Assembly (NCBI GenBank): GCA_028713975.1
Contig: JAQTNE010000015.1
Span: forward strand, 1 to 63,770
Direction of reading: 5' to 3'
DNA length: 63,770 nt
Source of the DNA: Sulfuricella sp.
GTDB lineage: Bacteria > Pseudomonadota > Gammaproteobacteria > Burkholderiales > Sulfuricellaceae
Positions 34,477 through 43,567 of this stretch are shown here, in pieces. The first letter of the stretch is position 1, and each line of letters starts with the position of its first letter. The position numbers were made by a program, and so were the translations under genes. The notes beneath the pieces are model-generated. The model made no database searches and was not told the DNA's origin. It worked only from the letters and a program-made list of their open reading frames with translations.

Positions 34477-34847
34477 TTTCTGTCCTCTTGCCCATTATGG
34501 GATTTTCTCGATACAGGGGAAATCAGTTCAACATTCAAATTCCGGTTCGGTTTCAAGTCGGACACCAGCCCGACCTGCGCCGCTTCCACCGCCAGCGCGA
34601 TCAGCCAGGCGCGCAGTTCCTCTGCCTGCAGCAGGGATTCCTCGCTGTCGGCATGATGGATCAGGATACGCGCGCCGGGTTGCGCCAGGTATGCTTCGAT
34701 GCATTGCCGCAAGGGCGCCTGCGCCCGCACTGCGGCTCCGGAGCGCGGCTGCTCCCATAGCTCCGGCGACACCTCCCAGTCCTGGCCAAGCGACGGGCTG
34801 GCTGCCAATCCGAACCACGCCAGCAATACTACCTTGCCAATTTTCAT
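34473..34847 (-). CDS. Small exported protein between yhdP and the nitrilase gene
   Basis: The 124-residue product has a signal peptide (MKIGKVVLLAWFGLAAS, cut near SLG-QD) and a compact alpha/beta mature part (ARILIHHADSEESLLQAEEL, then LNVELISP) that resembles the beta-alpha-beta pattern of OmpA-like domains without their diagnostic motif. It overlaps the yhdP stop (TGATG) and the nitrilase start, so it is a true operon member. Function is unknown. Confidence 0.7.
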   Translation of the reverse strand: MKIGKVVLLAWFGLAASPSLGQDWEVSPELWEQPRSGAAVRAQAPLRQCIEAYLAQPGARILIHHADSEESLLQAEELRAWLIALAVEAAQVGLVSDLKPNRNLNVELISPVSRKSHNGQEDRK

Positions 34848-37800
34848 CACGGCTGCTCCGTCGGCGCATTCGCGTCGATTTTTACGACATTGGGATTATC
34901 CCACGTTCCGGTGACACTGTATTCATAAGAAGCCATTTGATCAATCGGATCCTTCAACAGTTTTTGCGCCACCAATGCCGTGATCCCGACCACCGGCCCG
35001 CCCAGAAAAGCGCCGGCGACGGAAACCCCTCCTCCCAACTGCGGCGACACTTTGACTTTCAGGTTCTGGGTTTCTCCGGCGAGATCGGTTTCGCCTTGCA
35101 TCTGGACTTTCGCCGCCGGTCCTTCCAGCGTCAGATCATCGCTGCGCGCTATGCCGCGGTCGATGCGCACACTGCCGGAAATTGAATCGAACGCGAAGCC
35201 CTCGCTGAAAATATCGCGGAAATCCAGGGTCAGGCGCCGCGGCAAAGACTGCAAGCTGAGCAGGCCGAGCAGCTTGCCTACACCCGGCTCGATCTTGAGA
35301 AATTGTCCATCCCTGGCATCCAGCTTCAGATTGCCCGCCAGGCTCGGATAGTCGATATCCTGGGGGTTGCCGTTCCAGGCAAGTCGGCCATCGAGCCTGG
35401 CCGTGCCGCGTTTGACCGCCTGCGGGTAGCCCAGCCGGGTCAGCAGCTTGCCCATATCCCGCACATCCAGGTGAAGGTTGGCATGGGTTCTCGGCTTGCG
35501 CCGCCATCCCTGCCATAGCCCGCTCACCTGCAGGCTGCCGTCCAGGTTGCTGATAGACATCTTGTCGATGCGCCAGTTATCACCCGACTGCACGGCCAGC
35601 AATTCGAGCTTGCCGAGTTTTTTCTGCTTGACCGAGAAATCTTCCACGGCCAGGTCCAGCGCCGGCAATTCCCTTTCCTTCTCCTTCGCCGCATCCACCG
35701 GAACCCCCAGCTTTGCCGGCGCCGGGTCGGGAATAGACAGATATGCCAGGCGCGCCCGCAACTGTCCGCGCCCCTCCGGATTCCACTCAACATTGCCGCC
35801 AAGCTCCCGGCTCTGCACGTTCGCCTGCCAGATGCCCTCCCTGGTTTTGGCGCTGATGTTCAAATCGTTGAAACGCTTGCCGAATACATCGAGCGCGCCG
35901 AATTTCAGGTTGACCCCGGCAAAATCCGGCAGCGGTGCCGAGCTATCGTCTTGGCCGAGGACGGCGCGCCAATGGTCGAGGTCGAGCAGCGGCATTTCTC
36001 CGGTCAGCCAGATACCGGGCTGCGACGGCAACACCGCCGCATTTCCCAGGTTTATCGCGCCGCGCTCGACCACGGCCTTGCCATTTTCATGGCGGCGCAC
36101 CAGCACTGCCGCAAGGATTTTGCCGTAATTGAGCTGAAGCATGTCCTGCTTCGCGCCGGTCATTTTTTTCTCGAAGCGCAGCGGCATCGGACTGGCGGCC
36201 GACTTGCCGAAAGGCGCGGGCAAGCCCGATGCCAGCCCGACCAGCGAGGATTCGACCACCATATCAGCCTGTTTTTTACGCACCGACACCACGCCGCGCC
36301 AATCGGTCGCACCGCTCAGGTTGCGGATCACCGACTGGCCGCCCAAGCTGCGCATGCCGGCAACCACGGCTCGCCCCTGGGCGTTGATGCGCACACTGCC
36401 ATCCTTCTGCGTCGCCCCGCTGATTGCCGCCGGCCCACCCAGGGCTATCGCCGTAATGCGGGGGATGTTCACCGACGCTTCGGTAAAATCCAGGCGCCCG
36501 TTCACCTGTTCCAGCGCCGGGAAATCCGGGCCGATGGAAACCTGGTTGTTGACGAATTGATAACCGCCCGCCACCCGTAAATCCTTGCTGCGGCGCAACG
36601 GCAAATTAAGCTTCAGATTGAAATTGCCACTGCCCGATGCGCCCATACCATCGGTAAAACCGTCGATCATGGCGTTCACCGGGCTGTTGTCGATGAACTT
36701 GAGCATATCGCCGGTCGGCCCATGCGCTTCGCCGTCCACTTCCAGAATTTCATCCATGCTCAGCAGGTCGGGGATGACCGCGCGTGCTCTGCTGATCTGC
36801 ATACCGTTGGTGTTACCCTTGTGCGCGGTGATCTCCATGCGCGCGCCGCGGAACAAAAAATCCACCTCGATATTCTCGATTTTTGGCCAGCCCGGCACAT
36901 ATTCCAGCACTCCGCCGGTCGCTCGCCCCGCCACCTCGAACAGGCCACGCTTGCCGTCGACAAAAGGAAAATCCGCCAGATTGCCCGTCAGCCGCAGCCG
37001 CACGTCGTTGGATTGCCCCGCCAGCAGCGCAGCATTAAGCCAGTCGCGCGTGGACTGGCCGATCGTAAGCGGAATATAACGACCGACCTGGCTCGCGTCG
37101 CCACGAGTGAACTGGCCGGAAAGATCAATCGTGCCCGGCGTGCCGCTGATCATTTTGTAGCTGCCGAACAGGTTTCCCGCCAGGTGCTGGTTGGACATCG
37201 AAAGACTGGTCAAATTAAACTCCAGCCCTTTATCCCGTTTCTTCCAGCCCAACTGGGCGGTCAGCGCATCCAGTTCCAGCGGCTCGCGATACATGTCCGG
37301 CAAATCGACCCGCACACCGTGTGAGTTCAGCGCCAGCGTTCCGCTCTTCTCGTTGCCGTCAAGGTTGCCGCTCAAGCCGGAAAATCCGGGCAACTTCTCA
37401 TAGGGCTTCATGCCCAGACCGGCAAAACCGCCCTTGACGACATAACGTTGCGGCGCGCTCCAGTCGCCGCTCCATTTGATGCTGAAATCACGAAAGCTGC
37501 CTTGGGGCGAAAGCGCCAACAGCTTGCTGCGCACCTCCGCCGGAAACGGCAACCGGTCGGACAGCTTCAGCAGCGGCTCCAGGCTCAGGCCGTTGGCGCG
37601 GATTTCACCTTCCGCGATTTTCTTGTCCTGTGCCGGAATATGGCGCACCAGAAAATCGGTTGCCGGCAGGTTGATGCCGCCTTTTGCCACCAGGCTCAGG
37701 TGCTGCGTGTGCAACTCGAAACCGGTCGGCAATTGCCGCCATCCAAGTCGGCCATTCAGGTTTTCCAGTTCCAGTTCGGGCAGGTCGCTGCCAAAGCGGA

Positions 37801-38647
37801 CGGAAACATCGTTGAGGCGAACATCCGCCGTAAATTCGCTGACTTTCCCAGCATCCAGGCTCAGCCACGACTGCACCCCGCCATGACCGTGCCGCAGCTC
37901 GAACGGCAAGGAAATCCAGGATTGCCAGGCGGCCATGTCGGTCCGGTTCAGCCGGGCATAGAGACGACCGCTCCAGCTTGCCAGATCGGCCATCTTTTCG
38001 CCCTTCAAATCAGCGCGAATGTCCAGCGGATCGGCCAGCCCAGCGGGCGGAACGGCCCGCAGACCCAGGCGGTGACGGCTGCCGCTGTTCTCCAGGCGCA
38101 GGTTGACGCGGTTCAAGACGAGCGCCGGCGCCTGACGTTTTTCGTCATGCCACTCGACGACCGCGTTAAGAATGACGATGCGCGATTGCCGCAGTATCCA
38201 GTCGGCGAACCCGCTCTCGCTGTCCGGCTGGTTCAGTTCCATGCCCGCGAGAAAGATATGCCCCGCCGCATCGCGCCGGATATTCAGCACCGGGTCGCTG
38301 ATCACCAGCGAATGCAGGCGCAGATCGCCCACCAGCAGCGTCCACCACGACAAGGTGCCGTCAATATGCTGGAGCGCCAGCGCAGGCCGCCCCTGCCGGT
38401 CGTAAACCTGCACCTCGCGCAGCGCCAGGCGCGGACGCAAGCCTTGCCAGTCGGCGTCGATCCCGCTGATTGTCACGCGCTGACCCGCCGCACGGGAGAT
38501 GGAAGCGGCAATGTCTTCGCGATACTGGCCGATGTCCGGCAAAATCCAGTAGCGCAGCGCCACCACCGCCGCCGCGAACGCCAGCCCGGCCACAAACAAG
38601 GCCGCAACTGCAATCCGGGTACTCCAGCGCCACAAGGTTTTATGCAT
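34847..38647 (-). CDS. yhdP: YhdP-family AsmA-like envelope protein
   Basis: The 1,266-residue product has one N-terminal membrane helix (about 10-32) and a very long, beta-rich periplasmic part. It starts with an AsmA/DUF3971-type region and ends with an AsmA-like C-terminal domain (VGKLLGLLSLQSLPRRLTLD, then FLGGPVVGI). This is the size and layout of YhdP/TamB-class bridges that move phospholipids to the outer membrane. It is the first gene of the yhdP / small / nit / tldD string. Confidence 0.93.
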   Translation of the reverse strand: MHKTLWRWSTRIAVAALFVAGLAFAAAVVALRYWILPDIGQYREDIAASISRAAGQRVTISGIDADWQGLRPRLALREVQVYDRQGRPALALQHIDGTLSWWTLLVGDLRLHSLVISDPVLNIRRDAAGHIFLAGMELNQPDSESGFADWILRQSRIVILNAVVEWHDEKRQAPALVLNRVNLRLENSGSRHRLGLRAVPPAGLADPLDIRADLKGEKMADLASWSGRLYARLNRTDMAAWQSWISLPFELRHGHGGVQSWLSLDAGKVSEFTADVRLNDVSVRFGSDLPELELENLNGRLGWRQLPTGFELHTQHLSLVAKGGINLPATDFLVRHIPAQDKKIAEGEIRANGLSLEPLLKLSDRLPFPAEVRSKLLALSPQGSFRDFSIKWSGDWSAPQRYVVKGGFAGLGMKPYEKLPGFSGLSGNLDGNEKSGTLALNSHGVRVDLPDMYREPLELDALTAQLGWKKRDKGLEFNLTSLSMSNQHLAGNLFGSYKMISGTPGTIDLSGQFTRGDASQVGRYIPLTIGQSTRDWLNAALLAGQSNDVRLRLTGNLADFPFVDGKRGLFEVAGRATGGVLEYVPGWPKIENIEVDFLFRGARMEITAHKGNTNGMQISRARAVIPDLLSMDEILEVDGEAHGPTGDMLKFIDNSPVNAMIDGFTDGMGASGSGNFNLKLNLPLRRSKDLRVAGGYQFVNNQVSIGPDFPALEQVNGRLDFTEASVNIPRITAIALGGPAAISGATQKDGSVRINAQGRAVVAGMRSLGGQSVIRNLSGATDWRGVVSVRKKQADMVVESSLVGLASGLPAPFGKSAASPMPLRFEKKMTGAKQDMLQLNYGKILAAVLVRRHENGKAVVERGAINLGNAAVLPSQPGIWLTGEMPLLDLDHWRAVLGQDDSSAPLPDFAGVNLKFGALDVFGKRFNDLNISAKTREGIWQANVQSRELGGNVEWNPEGRGQLRARLAYLSIPDPAPAKLGVPVDAAKEKERELPALDLAVEDFSVKQKKLGKLELLAVQSGDNWRIDKMSISNLDGSLQVSGLWQGWRRKPRTHANLHLDVRDMGKLLTRLGYPQAVKRGTARLDGRLAWNGNPQDIDYPSLAGNLKLDARDGQFLKIEPGVGKLLGLLSLQSLPRRLTLDFRDIFSEGFAFDSISGSVRIDRGIARSDDLTLEGPAAKVQMQGETDLAGETQNLKVKVSPQLGGGVSVAGAFLGGPVVGITALVAQKLLKDPIDQMASYEYSVTGTWDNPNVVKIDANAPTEQP

Positions 38648-38782
38648 AATCCAGTTTAGAAAAAAACCGCAGGGACTTTCTATCTATACATGCCCCTGCA
38701 CGCCCGATTATACATCGGCCACAGGGTTTTCTTCACGTTACCGTTAGGTTATTGAGGGTGCGCTACACGCGATACATTGCCT

Positions 38783-38803
38783 CCTTCCCCTTCAAGGGGA
38801 AGG
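38783..38803. repeat. GC-rich palindrome, intergenic
   Basis: Ten-base arms CCTTCCCCTT and AAGGGGAAGG around a single C, followed by GGATGGGGATGGGTT. It is the same style of element as those at 48284-48346 and 63647-63667. Confidence 0.7.
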
Positions 38804-38944
38804 CCAGGATGGGGATGGGTTGTGTATTTGATTCCCCCTTGGTTCGCCGCCGGGTAGCGCAGCCAAGCCGGGGGAAGTCGGCGAGGACTGTCTGAGGCCG
38901 AGGTAAGTGCCTCAGCCTTCTGCTGTGAATCGAGAGCCATAGAT

Positions 38945-39008
38945 GCCCAACCCTGCATTCGAGCGGGACAGCCCAAAAGCGGGCTGCCCCTCACTTTGAA
39001 CGCTCTGC
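38945..39008 (+). repeat. attC-like site (integron cassette remnant), upstream of the restriction genes
   Basis: The element begins with the R-type box GCCCAAC and continues CATTCGAGCGGGACAGCCC, loop AAAAGC, GGGCTGCCCC, TTTGAA. AGCCC/GGGCT and TTC/GAA pair as expected. The terminal GTTRRRY box is degenerate (GCTCTGC), so the site is probably inactive. Confidence 0.5.
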
Positions 39009-39089
39009 CTTGCAGCCAGCCAGCCGCTTCCTGTCTGATGACGGAACCTGTAACATGACTGCCTAGCTATCTCTACGGCTGCTATATAG

Positions 39090-39920
39090 ATGACTGAAAA
39101 AACAAAATTTGCACGAAAACTGGAGCAGTTCGTCACTGAACTACGAGACCACATCAGCAGTGAGGATGGTCAATGGACTGTCAAAGGATTTATCGACATC
39201 TTCAAGAATGTTTACACAATCTCGTCGGATACCAAGATCGTGTCGAAAATTCTTGAGATTCACCTCTTCCCGAAAATTCTCGCATTTGCTCAGACCAACG
39301 GATACAAAGTGGTTCTCGCTGAGCATCAGAATTACTACCCTGATATTTCGTTTGTTAAAGCCAACGATGAGTCTGTAAGGTTTGCCGTTGACTTCAAGAC
39401 CACATACAGAAACCCCAAGAAGCCGCATCTTTGCAATGGATTTACGCTTGGGTCACATGGTAAATATTTCGAGAATAGAACCAGCACCAAAAACATACAA
39501 TTTCCCTACGGCAGCTACTCAGGGCATTTCTGTCTTGGCATCATTTACGACAGGGCGGAGGGAGCAGCCATCGACGAGACAAAATCTCATAGCGTTGACG
39601 AATTGCATTCAATTACTTCCGTGGCAAAAAATTTTCATTTCTTTGTCACAGAAAAATGGAAAATTGCTAGCGACAAAGGCGGGAGCGGCAACACAGCCAA
39701 CATCGGGAGCATTAACAACATAGCCGACATCATCGCCGGTAAGGGCATGTTCTCGAAGCTGGGAGAAGAATGGTTTGATGAATATTGGATGAACTACAAA
39801 AAAATAACCATCCATGACGGAAAAGGCGGGACGAAAAAAATATCCACGCTTCGCGAATTTGTTGGATACAAAAGCGGTGACATTTCTCTAGTAGTTGATA
39901 AAAGGAACGGCGAAGAATGA
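39090..39920 (+). CDS. EcoRV-like type II restriction endonuclease
   Basis: The 276-residue product aligns by eye with EcoRV along most of its length. The catalytic residues E56, D85 (YYPD), D101 and K103 (VDFKTTY) have the same spacing as EcoRV E45, D74, D90 and K92. The recognition-loop segment [11 protein letters not shown] (about 197-207) is nearly the EcoRV one. It is therefore predicted to cut GATATC. The gene is clearly more AT-rich than its neighbours, and no strong ribosome site is seen. Its stop overlaps the methylase start (ATGA). It is flanked by attC-like remnants, indicating transfer. Confidence 0.9.
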   Translation: MTEKTKFARKLEQFVTELRDHISSEDGQWTVKGFIDIFKNVYTISSDTKIVSKILEIHLFPKILAFAQTNGYKVVLAEHQNYYPDISFVKANDESVRFAVDFKTTYRNPKKPHLCNGFTLGSHGKYFENRTSTKNIQFPYGSYSGHFCLGIIYDRAEGAAIDETKSHSVDELHSITSVAKNFHFFVTEKWKIASDKGGSGNTANIGSINNIADIIAGKGMFSKLGEEWFDEYWMNYKKITIHDGKGGTKKISTLREFVGYKSGDISLVVDKRNGEE

Positions 39921-40834
39921 GCATGAGAGTTGGTGTGCCGCCGATTAAGTCGCAGGGCATAAAGACAAAGCTTGTCCCCTGGATACAAAGTATCGTGCCG
40001 GAGGACTTCAACGGCACATGGATTGAACCATTTATGGGTACGGGAGCGGTGGCTTTTAATGTAGCCCCTCGCCGCGCCGTTTTGTGCGACGCAAACCCTC
40101 ACCTTGTTAGTTTCTATGCTTCCATCGCATCGGGTGAAATCACTCCAGACATAGTCAAAGAGTATCTGAATCGAGAAGGAGAAATTCTTTTATCCAAAGG
40201 CGAAGATCATTATTACTTCGTCAGAGATAGATTCAACGCAGAACATTCTCCCCTCGATTTTTTGTTCGTCAATCGCGCCGGGTTCAATGGCATGATCCGC
40301 TTTAATCGAAAAGGTGGATTCAACATTCCGTTTTGCAGAAAGCCGCAACGATTTGCGCAGGCTTATGTAACAAAAATTACCAACCAAGTCGCTTGGGTCA
40401 GCAAAATTATTAGGGCGAAAGAATTTACTTTCAAATGCCAAGATTTCAGCATGACAATACAAGGCGCCTCATCAGCCGACATTATCTACTGCGACCCGCC
40501 ATACATTGGTCGGCATGTCGATTATTACAATGGATGGGATGAATCTCATGAGCGGGATCTGTTCAGTCAGCTTTCTGGCTTCTCCGGAAAATTCATTTTA
40601 TCAACATGGCATCACAATGATTTCCGCGAAAACGAGTATGTGAAATCTCTATGGTCAAAGCACAGCATTCTTACGCGAGAGCATTTCTATCATGTTGGCG
40701 GCAAGGAAGAGAATAGAAACCCTGTCGTTGAGGCGCTGGTTACCAATTTCACTGCAACTTCCATTCAACCACGCGCAGAAAACCAAGTTCAATATATGCT
40801 ACTTGAGAAGCCGGCAACATATAGCGTGGCATAA
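39917..40834 (+). CDS. EcoRV-like DNA adenine methyltransferase (D12 class)
   Basis: The 305-residue product is an N6-adenine methylase with motif [12 protein letters not shown] (about 37-47), catalytic motif IV DPPY (193-196), and other segments ([30 protein letters not shown]) matching the EcoRV methylase branch of Dam-type enzymes. It should protect GATATC sites. It is four bases overlapped with the endonuclease gene, an arrangement that ties their expression. AT-rich like its partner. Confidence 0.92.
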   Translation: MSMRVGVPPIKSQGIKTKLVPWIQSIVPEDFNGTWIEPFMGTGAVAFNVAPRRAVLCDANPHLVSFYASIASGEITPDIVKEYLNREGEILLSKGEDHYYFVRDRFNAEHSPLDFLFVNRAGFNGMIRFNRKGGFNIPFCRKPQRFAQAYVTKITNQVAWVSKIIRAKEFTFKCQDFSMTIQGASSADIIYCDPPYIGRHVDYYNGWDESHERDLFSQLSGFSGKFILSTWHHNDFRENEYVKSLWSKHSILTREHFYHVGGKEENRNPVVEALVTNFTATSIQPRAENQVQYMLLEKPATYSVA

Positions 40835-40879
40835 CATGGCGCTCATGCGGACGCTGCGCATAAAGCCGCGCAGCGGGTA
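40829..40879 (+). repeat. attC-like site after the methylase gene (truncated)
   Basis: GCATAAC overlaps the methylase stop and fits six of seven positions of the RYYYAAC box. GCTCATGCGGACGCTGCGC and a paired GCGCAGCG follow, a composition typical of attC sites. The 3' part with the GTTRRRY box is missing, so the cassette end is decayed. Confidence 0.5.
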
Positions 40880-40995
40880 ACAACCGAGGACAGACCCTGA
40901 GATTTCCCCACAAATTCAAACTTCATGAGCACGATAAGGGTCAAACCACTTATCGTCGCCAACCAAAAACCACACGCACTTGCGATCACAGCGAC

Positions 40996-41017
40996 AATGT
41001 AGCAATGTTTCTACATT
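40996..41017. promoter_or_regulatory. Palindromic operator before the antitoxin gene
   Basis: Perfect seven-base arms AATGTAG and CTACATT, eight bases apart, lie 19 bases before the antitoxin ATG. Antitoxins of this class normally bind such repeats to repress their own operon. Confidence 0.45.
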
Positions 41018-41035
41018 ACTACATGAGGTGACACC

Positions 41036-41290
41036 ATGACCATCACGACCCTATCCAGCCGCGAATTCTATCAGGATACTAGCGGGGCCAAGAAAGCGGC
41101 ACGGAACGGGCCGGTTTTCATCACGTACCGCGGTCAACCGGCACACGTGCTTTTGACCATCGAGGAATACCGGAAAATTTCCTGCGGAACGGCCAGCATC
41201 ATCGATATGCTGGCGATGCCCGGCATCGAAAATATCGAGTTTGAGTCGGCGCGTGCGGGCAATCTCTTCCGGCCAACGGACTTGTCCTGA
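41036..41290 (+). CDS. Phd/YefM-family antitoxin
   Basis: The 84-residue product begins like prevent-host-death antitoxins (LSSREFYQDTSGAKKAARNGPV, read in parts) with the FITYRGQPAHVLLTIEEY strand-helix and a C-terminal acidic tail (IENIEFESARAG, then LFRPTDLS). GAGGTG precedes the ATG. Its stop overlaps the ATG of a truncated VapC-type toxin frame (TGATG), the normal antitoxin-toxin junction, so the antitoxin is now without a working partner at this site. Confidence 0.9.
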   Translation: MTITTLSSREFYQDTSGAKKAARNGPVFITYRGQPAHVLLTIEEYRKISCGTASIIDMLAMPGIENIEFESARAGNLFRPTDLS

Positions 41291-41361
41291 TGTTCGTACT
41301 CGATATCCATGTCGTTTCCGAGTTGCGCAAGGCTCCTTGTTCCAGACCCCCGCACCAATAA
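41290..41361 (+). pseudogene. Truncated VapC (PIN-domain) toxin stub
   Basis: The frame reads MFVLDIHVVSELRKAPCSRPPHQ and stops. The first 15 residues match the start of VapC toxins (usual form VLDTNVVSELRK), with the acidic first Asp kept. The remaining roughly 115 residues, including the other active-site acids, are missing; a terminator follows at once. Confidence 0.8.
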
Positions 41362-41390
41362 AAAAGCCGCCAAAACCCCGGCGGCTTTTT
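41361..41390 (-). terminator. Bidirectional terminator between the toxin stub and acs
   Basis: Perfect eleven-base arms AAAAAGCCGCC and GGCGGCTTTTT with an eight-base loop. It ends acs transcripts (minus strand, 20 bases after the stop) and can also stop the antitoxin transcript. Confidence 0.85.
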
Positions 41391-41410
41391 CGTGCTACAA
41401 AACAACAAAC

Positions 41411-43378
<1,968 letters not shown>

Positions 43379-43567
43379 GTTTTCTCCTCGGTGAATTTGA
43401 TACGATATAGTTGGTTATTTGGCTGATGATAGCGTTTTTGACCGGAGTTGCAAGTCCGGCAAAACGGTTTTTTTGCGAGTATTCTCCAGAAAAATCCCGA
43501 AACCGGCAAACTTCTCTAAATCTTATAGATAAGTTATCTATTATATGATACCAAGACGGACATCCCC

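Larger units (their letters stand above)
38648..39089. other. 442-base gap with repeat and attC-like material
   Basis: No gene is supported. The left part holds yhdP upstream sequence, then a GC-rich palindrome (38783-38803), then a stretch seen as filler in many proteobacterial genomes (about 38820-38935). An integron attC-like hairpin starts at 38945. The last 80 bases before 39090 contain no clear ribosome site. Confidence 0.6.

Noticed and set aside
37448..38659. Plus-strand frame of about 403 codons opposite yhdP
   Set aside because: Antisense shadow, Arg/Gln/Pro-rich, no recognisable domain.
38820..38944. tRNA or small RNA gene in the yhdP-restriction gap
   Set aside because: No cloverleaf or T-loop consensus; the sequence looks like a dispersed filler repeat.
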